Source: an uncultured Castellaniella sp.
GTDB lineage: Bacteria; Pseudomonadota; Gammaproteobacteria; Burkholderiales; Burkholderiaceae_B
Length of the DNA: 64,000 nucleotides
Reading direction: 5' to 3'
Assembly (NCBI RefSeq): GCF_937988725.1
Contig: NZ_CALKHS010000008.1
Coordinates: forward strand, 62,001 to 126,000
Shown here: positions 1 through 8,593 of the stretch, piece by piece
How the letters are laid out: every line of letters begins with the position of its first letter
Numbering within the stretch: the first letter of the stretch is position 1
Translations under genes and position numbers: made by a program
Notes under the pieces: generated by a model
Told to the model about the DNA's origin: nothing
Seen by the model: only the letters and a program-made list of their open reading frames with translations
Database searches by the model: none

Positions 1-501
1 GATGCCGCGCAGCTGACGCTGCACCGCGCCGTGGCGGACTATTTCGAATCGACCGCCGCGGCCCTGCCCGCCGGGCAGGCGAAGCAGGCGGCCAACTGGA
101 TCCTGGGCGAACTGTCGGCGTCGCTGAATCGCGACGGCCTGGAAATCGCGCAGTCTCCGGTTTCTCCCGCGCAACTGGCGGCGCTGATCACCCGCATCCA
201 GGACGGGACGATTTCGACGAAGATCGCCCGCGACGTGTTCGCGGCGATGTGGACGGGCGAATCGGGCGGCGACGCGGACGCGATCATCGAATCGAAGGGC
301 CTGCGCCAGATCAGCGACACGGGGGCGATCGAAGCGATGATCGACCAGGTGCTGGCGGCCAATCCCGCGATCGTGGAGGAATACCACGCGGGCAAGCAGA
401 AGGCGTTCAATTCGCTGGTGGGCCAGGTGATGAAGGCGGCCAAGGGGAAGGCGAATCCGCAGCAGGTGAACACGGTTCTGAAGCAGCGGCTGGACGCGTA
501 G
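1..501 (+). CDS. gatB: Asp-tRNA(Asn)/Glu-tRNA(Gln) amidotransferase subunit B, C-terminal part
   Basis: The open frame runs in from the window edge, so only about 166 C-terminal residues are present. GatB is the kinase/tRNA-binding subunit of GatCAB, which converts misacylated Glu-tRNA(Gln) or Asp-tRNA(Asn) to Gln-tRNA or Asn-tRNA. The visible part matches the GatB/Yqey helical tail: ANWILGEL, a stretch with [10 protein letters not shown], and a terminus ending in [18 protein letters not shown]. The frame is intact and ends at TAG. gatC and gatA would be expected upstream, outside the window. Confidence 0.93.
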   Translation, partial: DAAQLTLHRAVADYFESTAAALPAGQAKQAANWILGELSASLNRDGLEIAQSPVSPAQLAALITRIQDGTISTKIARDVFAAMWTGESGGDADAIIESKGLRQISDTGAIEAMIDQVLAANPAIVEEYHAGKQKAFNSLVGQVMKAAKGKANPQQVNTVLKQRLDA

Positions 502-582
502 TTTTCTGATCTACGCCCGGCTCATCACCACTGCTGGGGGTTGTGTAAACCTCGGCCGGTGCGCATGCAGATCTGTGAGGCT

Positions 583-801
583 GGGCGGCGCCTTGTCTTC
601 CGGGCGCTGTTGGAGGCCGTCGGTCATTTCATGGGAATCGGGGAGGCAAGCGAGCCACCGTTCAAGCGGGACGCTTGTGATTCGTCCAGTGGACGAATCA
701 CCCCGCGCGTTTGGCGAGCGCCCCGATTTCCGTGAAATGACCGAGCAGTCCCGGCGCAGCCGGGACCGGCCGACCGGCGCCCGGAAGACAAGGCGCCGCC
801 C
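583..801. repeat. 219-bp foldback element with perfect 25-bp terminal inverted repeats
   Basis: Fills most of the 338-bp gap between convergent gatB and pyrE, where no gene is seen. The outer arms 583-607 and 777-801 are perfect 25-base reverse complements. A second nested pair, 621-643 and 721-743, is complementary over 23 bases with two mismatches that would be G-T wobbles in RNA. Inside lie compact hairpins: CAAGCG-GGA-CGCTTG (663-677), directly followed by TGATTCGTCC-AGT-GGACGAATCA (678-700), and GTCCCGGC-GCA-GCCGGGAC (748-766). No transposase gene, flanking target duplication or T-run was seen. It could be a MITE-like insertion, a large bidirectional terminator or a structured RNA. Confidence 0.85.
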
Positions 802-839
802 GGTCGGCTCAAGAACTCAAATCAGGCGACAGCAAGCCT

Positions 840-1514
840 TCAAGCAGAAATCCCGTACCGATCCCGATAAGCCGCAACAGCGTCCCGATGCTCGGCCAAC
901 GCGGCATCCCCCTCCAGCAGCGCCATCACATCCACCAGAGACGCAATGCTGACCACCGGAATCCCGTAGGTCTGCTCCACATCCTGCACCGCTGAATGCG
1001 CCGACAAAGCGCCCTCCGCGCCCGCGCGCTCCATCCGGTCCAGCGCGATCAGCACCGCCGCGGGCTGGGCGCCCGCCGCGCGGATCAGCGTCACCGATTC
1101 GCGCACCGACGTGCCCGCCGTGATCACGTCGTCGATGATCACCACCCGGCCCTGCAAAGGCGCGCCCACCAGCACACCGCCCTCGCCGTGGTCCTTGGCT
1201 TCCTTGCGATTGAAGGCGAAGGGCACCGGCCGGCCGGCCAGGGCGGACTGGCCCGACAGCGCCACCGCCGTGGTCGTCGCCAGCGGGATGCCCTTGTAGG
1301 CCGGGCCGAACAGCATGTCGAAATCCAGCCCGGCATCGACCAGCGCCTGCGCGTAGAACTGCCCCAGGCGGCCGACGCTGGCGCCATCGTTGAACAGGCC
1401 CGCGTTGAAAAAATACGGACTCAGGCGCCCGGACTTGGTCTTGAACTCGCCAAAACGCAGAACGCCCTGTTCCAGGGCAAAACGGACGAAGGCTTGGGCG
1501 TGCGAACCGGGCAT
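840..1514 (-). CDS. pyrE: Orotate phosphoribosyltransferase
   Basis: Joins orotate to PRPP to make orotidine 5'-phosphate in pyrimidine synthesis, in the cytoplasm. The 224-residue protein has the early [12 protein letters not shown] stretch of PyrE, a [10 protein letters not shown] loop, and the PRPP-binding motif [13 protein letters not shown]. The frame is open further upstream to 1625, but the ATG at 1514 ([17 protein letters not shown]) gives the usual PyrE length and N-terminus. It is transcribed toward gatB and divergently from the dioxygenase gene at 1640, with about 125 bp between the starts. Confidence 0.93.
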   Translation of the reverse strand: MPGSHAQAFVRFALEQGVLRFGEFKTKSGRLSPYFFNAGLFNDGASVGRLGQFYAQALVDAGLDFDMLFGPAYKGIPLATTTAVALSGQSALAGRPVPFAFNRKEAKDHGEGGVLVGAPLQGRVVIIDDVITAGTSVRESVTLIRAAGAQPAAVLIALDRMERAGAEGALSAHSAVQDVEQTYGIPVVSIASLVDVMALLEGDAALAEHRDAVAAYRDRYGISA

Positions 1515-1639
1515 GGCGGCAATCTCGGAATCTGGGAAGGCCACATTATCGGATATTTCCAGGCAGGCTATGCTTTCTGATTCGGCACGCCTATCATTTA
1601 GCCCTCGAAGTCCCACATGCAGCACGAAGGAACGCTCTC

Positions 1640-2437
1640 ATGCGCCAGCCTGTCTATTTCATCTCCCACGGCGGCGGCCCCTGGCCCTGGATGCCGGACG
1701 CCACGCACAACTATGCGGCGCTCACGGCGGCCCTGCAGAGCATCCCCGCCGCGCTGCCGCAGGCGCCCCGGGCCATCCTGATGGTGTCCGCCCACTGGAT
1801 CACCCGCGGCCAGCTCAAGGTCAGCGGCCACCCGCAGCCCGGCATGGTGTACGACTACCACGGCTTCCCGGCGAACACCTACGAAATCCAGTACACGGCG
1901 CCCGGCTCGCCCCGCCTGTCGGCGCGGGTCCAGTCCCTGCTGTCCGCCCAAGGCATTCCCGTGGTCGAGGACACGCGGCGCGGTTTCGACCACGGCGCCT
2001 TCGTGCCGGCCTACGTCATGTATCCCAAGGCGCAGATTCCCATGGTGCAGCTGTCGATCGAAGCCGGCTTCGACCCGGCCTGGCACCAGGCGCTGGGGGC
2101 CGCCCTGCAGCCCTTGCGCGACGAGAACATCCTGATCATCGGCAGCGGCCTCAGCTACCACAACCTGCGCGGCTTCGGTCCGGCGGGCCGGGAACCATCC
2201 GCCCTGTTCGACGCCTGGCTGCAGGACGCCCTCGTCGGCACGCCGCCGGATCAGCGCCAGGCCCGGCTGCAGCGCTGGGAAGAAGCCCCCGCCGCCCGCA
2301 TCTGCCACCCCATGGAAGACCATCTGGTCCCCCTGTTCGTCGCCGAGGGGGCGGCCGGCGACGACGCCGCCACCTGTTTCCACCACGAAACCAACGCATC
2401 CGGCGGGCTGACCGTGTCCAGCTTCCGGTTCGGATAA
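1640..2437 (+). CDS. DODA-type (LigB-like) extradiol dioxygenase family protein
   Basis: A 265-residue soluble protein of the class III extradiol dioxygenase family that includes E. coli YgiD (4,5-DOPA extradiol dioxygenase). The N-terminus VYFISHGGGPW and the VSAHW motif near residue 52 supply histidines typical of the metal site, and later DHGAFVPAYVMYP and SYHNLRGFG motifs fit the family. The length matches YgiD-like proteins. It probably opens a catechol-type ring, but the true substrate cannot be read from sequence. xth follows after 16 bp in the same direction, so the two may be co-transcribed. Confidence 0.85.
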   Translation: MRQPVYFISHGGGPWPWMPDATHNYAALTAALQSIPAALPQAPRAILMVSAHWITRGQLKVSGHPQPGMVYDYHGFPANTYEIQYTAPGSPRLSARVQSLLSAQGIPVVEDTRRGFDHGAFVPAYVMYPKAQIPMVQLSIEAGFDPAWHQALGAALQPLRDENILIIGSGLSYHNLRGFGPAGREPSALFDAWLQDALVGTPPDQRQARLQRWEEAPAARICHPMEDHLVPLFVAEGAAGDDAATCFHHETNASGGLTVSSFRFG

Positions 2438-2453
2438 AAGGAAAAGGAATACC

Positions 2454-3245
2454 GTGCTGCGCATCACCTCGCTGAACGTCAACGGCATCCGTTCCGCCTA
2501 CCGCAAGGGCCTGGCGAACTGGCTGCAAATCCAGAAACCCGACATCGTCTGCCTGCAGGAAATCAAGATCCAGGACTCGGATCTGACCGACGAGCTGCGC
2601 CACCCGGACGGCTACGTCGGGCATTTCCACCATGCGGAAAAGAAAGGCTACAGCGGCGTGGGCCTGTATCTGCGCCAGGCCGCGGACGCCGTGACCATCG
2701 GCATGGACTGCCCGGAATTCGACGCCGAAGGCCGCATCCTGCGGGCCGACTGGCCCGGCCTGAGCGTCATCAGCGCCTACCTGCCATCCGGGTCCAGCGG
2801 CGACGAACGCCAGGCAGCGAAATACCGATTCCTGGACCACTACCAGAACTGGCTGGACGCGCTGATGCGCGAACACCGCGACACCGGCCGCGAATTCGTC
2901 ATCTGCGGCGACTGGAACATCGCCCACCGCGAAATCGACCTGAAGAACTGGAAGGGCAACCTGAAGAACAGCGGCTTCCTGCCCGAGGAACGCGCCTGGA
3001 TGACGCAGCTGTTCGAGCAGCGCGGCTGGGTGGACGTCTACCGCCAGCTGCATCCGGATACCGAGGGCGAGGCCTACACCTGGTGGAGCAATCGCGGCCA
3101 GGCCTGGGCCAAGAACGTGGGGTGGCGCATCGACTACCACGTCGCCACGCCCGGCATCGCCGCCCGGGCGCAGGCCGCCAGCGTCTACAAGGACGAACGC
3201 TTCAGCGACCACGCGCCGCTGACGATCGACTACGCGCTGCCCTGA
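2454..3245 (+). CDS. xth: Exodeoxyribonuclease III
   Basis: AP endonuclease and 3'-5' exonuclease of base-excision repair (EEP fold). The 263-residue protein shows the family signatures in order: LNVNGIR at the start, LQEIK with the metal-binding Glu near residue 36, GDWNIAH in the middle, and SDHAPLTIDY with the catalytic His near the end. The start is GTG at 2454, preceded by the purine-rich AAAAGGAAAAGGAA; no better ATG fits. It follows the dioxygenase gene by 16 bp. Confidence 0.93.
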   Translation: MLRITSLNVNGIRSAYRKGLANWLQIQKPDIVCLQEIKIQDSDLTDELRHPDGYVGHFHHAEKKGYSGVGLYLRQAADAVTIGMDCPEFDAEGRILRADWPGLSVISAYLPSGSSGDERQAAKYRFLDHYQNWLDALMREHRDTGREFVICGDWNIAHREIDLKNWKGNLKNSGFLPEERAWMTQLFEQRGWVDVYRQLHPDTEGEAYTWWSNRGQAWAKNVGWRIDYHVATPGIAARAQAASVYKDERFSDHAPLTIDYALP

Positions 3246-3328
3246 CGGGATGCATGTCCAAACCGCATCATTCTCCCCGCGATCCGCTGAAATTGTTATA
3301 CTGGCCCCAGATCTCCTTGGAGCGTTCC

Positions 3329-3532
3329 ATGTCCGAATCCGTTGAAAGCGCTGTCGCTGCCGCATCCGGCCTGCAAAACTGGTCCATGATGCAGGAAAAG
3401 CAGAATCTTTTGCTACGCAAGGTCCTGGACGGTCAGTCCAACACCATCCTCAGCCTGGTGAACTCCGTTCCCAGCGTGCCGCAACTGGCCAACGGCGGCG
3501 CCGTGGGCACTCTGCTGCACACCACGGCCTGA
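3329..3532 (+). CDS. YjfB-like putative motility family small protein
   Basis: A 67-residue protein (MSESVESAVAAASGLQN...). Its alanine-rich N-terminal helix, central QEKQNLLLRKVLDGQ and LVNSVP tail resemble the YjfB family of small proteins annotated as putative motility proteins; the role is unknown. It has its own probable promoter (TATACT at 3297-3302) and a strong terminator at 3572-3598, so it is likely monocistronic. The start ATG follows CTTGGAGCG, a plausible ribosome site. Family assignment is by recognition only. Confidence 0.65.
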   Translation: MSESVESAVAAASGLQNWSMMQEKQNLLLRKVLDGQSNTILSLVNSVPSVPQLANGGAVGTLLHTTA

Positions 3533-3571
3533 CCCACGCCGCACAGGCCGCCGACCCAGGCGGCTTCCGAT

Positions 3572-3598
3572 AAAAAACCCCGCGATGCGGGGTTTTTT
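3572..3598 (+). terminator. Rho-independent terminator after the YjfB-like gene
   Basis: A stem AAAACCCCGC-GAT-GCGGGGTTTT followed by further T residues, about 40 bp after the stop codon. The A-run on the other side would let it act on the minus strand too. Confidence 0.9.
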
Positions 3599-3689
3599 CA
3601 TGTCCAGGCGCGCTCGTGCCACGGGTTCCTGCCCGACCGCCGGAATCATCGACACGAGGCTGCAAGCGCCGCGCCGACGCGGCGCCCGA

Positions 3690-4697
3690 TCAGGCGGGCG
3701 CCCGCCGCCGGTGATGAGCCTGCTCATCCTGGCGCTGATAGTTCTGCGCCAGGACCGCGCACACCATCAGCTGGATCTGGTGGAAGATCATCAGCGGCAA
3801 CAGCACCGGCCCGATGGCGCTGGCGCTGAACAGCACGCCGGCCATCGGCACGCCGGTCGCCATGCTCTTCTTCGAACCGCAGAAGACGATGGTGATCTCG
3901 TCGGGACGCTTGAAACCCAGCTTGCGGGTGGACCAGGTATTGAGCACCAGCACGATGGCCAGCAAGGCGGCGCAGCAGATCACCAGCAGCACCAGCGACT
4001 GGGGCGCCACTTGATGCCAGAGCCCGGCCACCACCGACTCGCTGAAAGCCGTATACACCACCAGCAGGATGGAACTCTGGTCGACGCTGGTGACCAGCTT
4101 GCGATGGCGGTCCATCCAGCGGCCGATCACCGGCCGCATCAGATGCCCGGCGACGAACGGCAGGAAGATCTGCTGACCGATGCGCAGGATCGAGGACAGC
4201 AGGGAATTGCTGTCGAGCGCCGACGTATCGGTCTGCAGCAGCAACTGCAGCAGCAGCGGCGTGATGACGATGCCGACGATGCTGGACGCGGAGGCGGCGC
4301 ACACCGCGGCCGGCACATTGCCCCGGGCGATGGATGTGAAGGCGATCGCCGACTGCACCGTGCCCGGCAGCACGCACAGGTACAGCACGCCCACGTACAG
4401 CGGCTCTCCCAGCAGGGGGATCAGGACGGGCCGCAGCACCCAGCCCAGGATCGGGAAGATGACGAAGGTCCAGATGAAGATCACGCCGTGCAGGCGCCAG
4501 TGCGTGGCCCCGGCGATGATGGCTTCGCGCGACAGCTTCGCGCCATGCAGGAAGAACAGCAGCGCGATGGCGGCCGCCGTCAGCCATTCGAAAAAGACGG
4601 CTCCCTGCCCGTGCGCGGGCAGCAGGGTCGCCGCGGCGACGACGGCGATCAGGATCAGGGTGAAGCGGTCAAACAGCAGGCGTAATTTCGATACCAT
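3690..4697 (-). CDS. Bile acid:sodium symporter (SBF-like) family transporter
   Basis: A roughly 335-residue polytopic inner-membrane protein with about ten hydrophobic segments and the SBF signature regions: LLFFLHGAKLS early, LPGTVQSAIAFTSIARGN in the middle, and FCGSKKSMATGVPMAG later. It belongs to the YfeH/SBF-like branch (PF13593 type), predicted sodium-coupled carriers of organic anions with unknown substrate. The frame is open to 4778, but the ATG at 4697 (MVSKLRLLFDRF) starts right before the first membrane segment. It lies downstream of ampG on the same strand, with a gap of about 130 bp. Confidence 0.85.
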   Translation of the reverse strand: MVSKLRLLFDRFTLILIAVVAAATLLPAHGQGAVFFEWLTAAAIALLFFLHGAKLSREAIIAGATHWRLHGVIFIWTFVIFPILGWVLRPVLIPLLGEPLYVGVLYLCVLPGTVQSAIAFTSIARGNVPAAVCAASASSIVGIVITPLLLQLLLQTDTSALDSNSLLSSILRIGQQIFLPFVAGHLMRPVIGRWMDRHRKLVTSVDQSSILLVVYTAFSESVVAGLWHQVAPQSLVLLVICCAALLAIVLVLNTWSTRKLGFKRPDEITIVFCGSKKSMATGVPMAGVLFSASAIGPVLLPLMIFHQIQLMVCAVLAQNYQRQDEQAHHRRRAPA

Positions 4698-4826
4698 GGC
4701 AAAGGATGCTCCAACGGTCCGGTTCTTTCTTTTGGAGGGCCGAGAATACAGGAACCGCCAAATCACGTTTGGCGACAAGCAATAGCAAAATAGTCTTGAA
4801 CGGACATTCGAATGGCGGCGTTCACC

Positions 4827-6077
4827 TCATTGCCCGGCCGGATCCGCATCCAGCCGGCCGATCAGCCCCCGCATCCACCACAACAGCAACAGGCCCGGCA
4901 GGGCGATGACCACCGTCATCACGAAGAACGACGGCCAGCCCAGGTGCTCGACGAAAACCGGCGTCAAGGGACCGGCCAGATAGGTGCGTCCCACGGCCGA
5001 CAGGGCGGACAGCAGGGCGAATTGCGTGGCGGAAAACTGCTGGCGGCACAAGGCCATCAGCAGGGCGACGAAGGCCGCCGTGCCCAGGCCGCCGCACAGG
5101 TTCTCCACCGCCACGACCGCGGCCATGGAATACAGGTGCGGCGGGGTCACGGCCAGCATCCAGTAGCCCAGGTTGGACACCGCCTGCAGCAGGCCGAAGG
5201 CCATCAGGGCGCGGTACAGCCCCAGGCGCGTCATCAGGCCGCCGCCAGCCAGGGCGCCGATGATGGTGGCCACCAGGCCGAAGACCTTGTTCACCATGCC
5301 GACCTCGGTGACGTCGAAGCCCGCCCCCCGGATCAGGAAGGTCGTGGACAAGGCGCCCGCGAAGGCGTCCCCCAGCTTGTAGAGCACGATCAGCAGCAGC
5401 ACCGTCCAGGCGCCGGACCGCCCGAAGAATTCCTGCAGGGGCGCGATGACCGCCTGCTGGAGATCCCGGGGCGGCTGCGCGGCGCTCTCCGGTTCGGGCG
5501 CCCACAGCGTGGCCAGGGACGATGCCGCCATCAGCGCGCCCATCAGCATGTAGGTGCGCCCCCAGCCCAGCCATTGATCGGCCAGGATCAGGGCCAGCCC
5601 GCCCGACACCACCATGGCCAGGCGATAGCCCATCACCTTCAGCGCCGCCCCGGCCGCGCGTTCTTCGTGGCGCAGCACGTCCGTGCTGTACGCATCGAAA
5701 GCGATGTCCTGGGTCGCCGACAGAAAGGCCACCCAGACCGCCAGCAAGGCCAGCATCCGCAATTCCGAGCCCGGGGAAAAGAAACCCATGGAGGCGATCG
5801 AAGCCGCCAGCAGCCACTGCGTCAGGAACACCCAGCCGCGCCGCCGGCCCAGCCACGGCGGGGCATAGCGGTCCACCAGTGGCGCCCACAGGAACTTCAG
5901 CGTGTAGGCCGTGCCGGCCAGCGTCAGGAAACCGATGCTCTGCAGGGAGACCTGTTCCACCGTGGCCCAGGCCTGCAGCGTGCCGGAGGTCAGCGCCAGC
6001 GGCAGGCCGCTGGCGAAGCCCAGCACCAGCAAAGGAGCGACGCGCCGGCGTCCGTAGACACGCCAGCCGTCCGTCAT
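4827..6077 (-). CDS. ampG: AmpG-like muropeptide MFS permease
   Basis: A 416-residue, 12-helix major facilitator protein resembling AmpG, which imports anhydro-muropeptides for peptidoglycan recycling. Family-typical segments are LVLGFASGLPLALTSGTLQAW at the N-terminus, KFLWAPLVDRY, GRRRGWVFLTQ and SATQDIAFDAYSTDVL. The ATG at 6077 overlaps the metW stop by 4 bp (ATGA), which favours this start over the longer open frame and suggests translational coupling in a metX-metW-ampG unit. A related MFS carrier is possible, but the motif set fits AmpG well. Confidence 0.82.
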   Translation of the reverse strand: MTDGWRVYGRRRVAPLLVLGFASGLPLALTSGTLQAWATVEQVSLQSIGFLTLAGTAYTLKFLWAPLVDRYAPPWLGRRRGWVFLTQWLLAASIASMGFFSPGSELRMLALLAVWVAFLSATQDIAFDAYSTDVLRHEERAAGAALKVMGYRLAMVVSGGLALILADQWLGWGRTYMLMGALMAASSLATLWAPEPESAAQPPRDLQQAVIAPLQEFFGRSGAWTVLLLIVLYKLGDAFAGALSTTFLIRGAGFDVTEVGMVNKVFGLVATIIGALAGGGLMTRLGLYRALMAFGLLQAVSNLGYWMLAVTPPHLYSMAAVVAVENLCGGLGTAAFVALLMALCRQQFSATQFALLSALSAVGRTYLAGPLTPVFVEHLGWPSFFVMTVVIALPGLLLLWWMRGLIGRLDADPAGQ

Positions 6078-6742
6078 CCCTGCCTGCCCATGGGCGATTC
6101 GAAGCGATAGACCGCCAGCGTGCTGCGCCAGCCGCGCAGCCAGTGGATTTCGGTTTCCCCCCGGAAGGTGGCCAGATGCGTGATGCGCAAGCCCAGTTGA
6201 GCGGCCAGCAGCTGAAAGTCCCGCAGCGTGCACAAATGGATGTTGGGCGTGTCGTACCACTGGTACGGCATCTGGTCGTTCACCGGCATGCGCCCGCGCA
6301 GGATCGACCAGCCATGCGGCCAGTAGCCGAAATTGGGAAAGGACACGATACCGTACCGGGCCACCCGCGCCATTTCGCGCAGGATGTGTTCGGTATGGTG
6401 CATGGATTGCAGCGTCTGCGACAGCACCACGGTATCGAACTGCTGGTCGTCGAACAGGGCCAGGCCTTCTTCCAGGTTCTGCTGGATCACCCGGACCCCG
6501 CGCCGCACGGCGGCGATCACCCGTTCATCGTCCAGCTCCACCCCCGCCCCCTGCACCTGGCGGGTGCGCTGCAGGTACGACAGCAGATAGCCGTCGGCGC
6601 ACCCCAGGTCCAGCACCCGGCTGCCGGGAGCGATCCACTCGGCGATACGCCGCAGGTCGATGCGCGGCGAACCCTCGGGCGCGGTGCTGGAGGGTGGAGT
6701 CGGCCGAGTCGCCCGATCGGGAGCGGTGACGGACGGATTCAT
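6074..6742 (-). CDS. metW: Methionine biosynthesis protein MetW (SAM-dependent methyltransferase fold)
   Basis: A 222-residue protein with a class I methyltransferase core: the SAM-binding motif [12 protein letters not shown] and later GVELDD, then [18 protein letters not shown] and [21 protein letters not shown], which are hallmarks of MetW. MetW pairs with MetX and is needed for methionine synthesis in several proteobacteria. The first 25 or so residues are proline/serine-rich and probably unstructured. It overlaps both metX and ampG by 4 bp, so all three appear translationally coupled. Confidence 0.92.
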   Translation of the reverse strand: MNPSVTAPDRATRPTPPSSTAPEGSPRIDLRRIAEWIAPGSRVLDLGCADGYLLSYLQRTRQVQGAGVELDDERVIAAVRRGVRVIQQNLEEGLALFDDQQFDTVVLSQTLQSMHHTEHILREMARVARYGIVSFPNFGYWPHGWSILRGRMPVNDQMPYQWYDTPNIHLCTLRDFQLLAAQLGLRITHLATFRGETEIHWLRGWRSTLAVYRFESPMGRQG

Positions 6743-7983
6743 GCCAGCACCCCCGTCGTCTGGCGCCGTTCGCCCAGGCCCAGGCGCTGAGCGATCTGGT
6801 CGTAGTAGCCCTGCACGATGGCGTGATAGCGCACGTCGCCCAGCAGGAAGGCGTCATGGCCGTGCGGGGCGTCGATCTCGGCATAGGTGACTTCCCGCCG
6901 GTTCTTCAGCAGGGCCTGCACGATCTCGCGGGAATGTTCCGGCGCGAAGCGCCAGTCCGTGGAAAAGGACACCAGCAGGAAGCGCGCCTGGGCCGGAGCC
7001 AGCGCGCGGGCCAGGTCCCCGCCCGTCGCTCGGGCCGGATCGAAATAATCCAGCGCCCGGGTCAGCAGCAGATAGGTATTGGCGTCGAAACGGCGGGAAA
7101 ACTTTTCCCCCTGGTGCCGCAGATAGGATTCGACCTCGAATTCGACGTCGTAGTTGTAGCGGTAATCGCCGTTGGCGTTGGGCGCGCGCTGGGCCCGCCC
7201 GAACTTGGCGGCCATGACCTCGTCGGACTGATAGGTGATGTGCCCCACCATGCGGGCCACCGACAGACCGTGCGTGGGCACCGCGCCATGCGTATAGTAG
7301 TCGCCGTCGTGGAAGTCGGGATCGGTCAGGATCGCGCGGCGGGCGACCTCGTTGAAGGCGATGTTCTGGGCCGTCAGGCGGGCCGTGCTGGCCACCACGA
7401 TGCAGTCGCCCACTCGTTCCGGGCAGGTGATCGCCCAGCTGAGCGCCTGCATGCCGCCCAGCGAGCCTCCCATCACGGCGGCGAAGCGGTCGATGCCGAA
7501 ATGATCGGCCACCCGCGCCTGCGCCCGCACCCAGTCTTCCACCGTCAGCAAGGGGAACGTGGCGCCCCAGGGCTTGCCGGTCTCGGGGTTGAGGGAGGTG
7601 GGGCCGGTCGAACCGAAACAGGAGCCCAGGTTGTTGACGCCGATGACGAAGAAACGGTCGGTATCGACGGCCTTTCCAGGGCCGACCATATTGTCCCACC
7701 AGCCGATCTGGTCCGGCTGATCGGCATCCATGCCCGCCACATGATGCGAGGCGTTCAGGGCATGGCAGACCAGCACGGCATTGCTGCGCTGGGCATTCAA
7801 TTCGCCATAGGTTTCCACCGCCAGGGTATAGGACGACAGCACCTGGCCGCTGGACAAGGTGAGCGGTTCGTCGAAGGATAGGAACTGCGGGGACACATAG
7901 CCGACGCTGCCCGTCGGCACGGGAGGACGAACGGACGCGGCGGACGCCGCAGCGGGATCGGAAGAAACGGCAAGGGTGGTCAT
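6739..7983 (-). CDS. metX: Homoserine O-acyltransferase MetX
   Basis: An alpha/beta hydrolase of 414 residues that activates homoserine for methionine synthesis. Motifs include [26 protein letters not shown], the nucleophile elbow [12 protein letters not shown] and the catalytic His in [13 protein letters not shown]. Whether it uses acetyl-CoA or succinyl-CoA cannot be settled here, since MetX proteins include both. It is the first gene of the metX-metW-ampG unit. A possible -10, TAGAAT on the minus strand, lies at 8054-8059. No known methionine riboswitch was recognised in the leader. Confidence 0.93.
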   Translation of the reverse strand: MTTLAVSSDPAAASAASVRPPVPTGSVGYVSPQFLSFDEPLTLSSGQVLSSYTLAVETYGELNAQRSNAVLVCHALNASHHVAGMDADQPDQIGWWDNMVGPGKAVDTDRFFVIGVNNLGSCFGSTGPTSLNPETGKPWGATFPLLTVEDWVRAQARVADHFGIDRFAAVMGGSLGGMQALSWAITCPERVGDCIVVASTARLTAQNIAFNEVARRAILTDPDFHDGDYYTHGAVPTHGLSVARMVGHITYQSDEVMAAKFGRAQRAPNANGDYRYNYDVEFEVESYLRHQGEKFSRRFDANTYLLLTRALDYFDPARATGGDLARALAPAQARFLLVSFSTDWRFAPEHSREIVQALLKNRREVTYAEIDAPHGHDAFLLGDVRYHAIVQGYYDQIAQRLGLGERRQTTGVLA

Positions 7984-8254
7984 AGGACCTCTTTAGCTGG
8001 ATTTATGGGGCGCCCGCAAGCGGATCAGGCAAATCGGCGCAAATTCGTGAATCATTCTAGCACCGCGCCCCCGACCCGGCCTCCTTTCGCGCTGCATAAG
8101 CCTTATCACGCGGGGCCCGTACCCCACCGCTTCCGACCCTGTCAGAAAGGACACACCTCCCTGTTTTCTGTGACAATTCCATACACATTTCGTGATACAT
8201 TCGCTCACGTATGCGCGCAGTAGCCAATAACAATATCTCTACGGGGGGACTACC

Positions 8255-8557
8255 ATGACACAACTGACCGCTCGCGAACACGACTGCCTGTACTGGGCTT
8301 CCCAAGGCAAGACCAGCTGGGAAATGGGCCGCATCCTGGGCATCACGGAACGGACGGCCAACTTCCACATCGCCAACTCATGCGACAAGCTGGGAGTCAG
8401 GTCGCGCCAGGCCGCCATCACCCAGGCGCTGCAGCGCAAGCTGCTGGATCTGGACAAATTCACCCGGACGGGATCGCCGGAATACCGCCAGGACAAGTCC
8501 GGCCCCGCACCGCCCCGCCTGCGACATCTTGCCGGGACCGTGCCCTGCGTCAGCTAA
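8255..8557 (+). CDS. Orphan LuxR-type helix-turn-helix protein
   Basis: A 100-residue protein consisting almost only of a LuxR/GerE DNA-binding domain: LTAREHDCLYWASQGKTSWE, ILGITERTANFHIANSCDKL and an RSRQAAITQAL recognition region, followed by a short charged tail. No autoinducer or receiver domain is present. GGGGGGA ahead of ATG 8255 is a good ribosome site. gshA starts 36 bp downstream, so the two may share a transcript. Such stand-alone domains may act alone or modulate other LuxR proteins; the target is unknown. Confidence 0.85.
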   Translation: MTQLTAREHDCLYWASQGKTSWEMGRILGITERTANFHIANSCDKLGVRSRQAAITQALQRKLLDLDKFTRTGSPEYRQDKSGPAPPRLRHLAGTVPCVS

Positions 8558-8593
8558 AATCGGTTTATTCAGACCAACCCGGTACCGTATATC

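Noticed and set aside
840..1625. A longer PyrE starting at 1625
   Set aside because: The extra 37 residues do not resemble PyrE; ATG 1514 gives the standard N-terminus and length.
3585..6110. Long plus-strand open frames rich in Gln, Arg and His opposite the SBF transporter and ampG
   Set aside because: They are antisense shadows of GC-rich minus-strand genes with convincing membrane-protein sequences; their composition is low-complexity and lacks domains.
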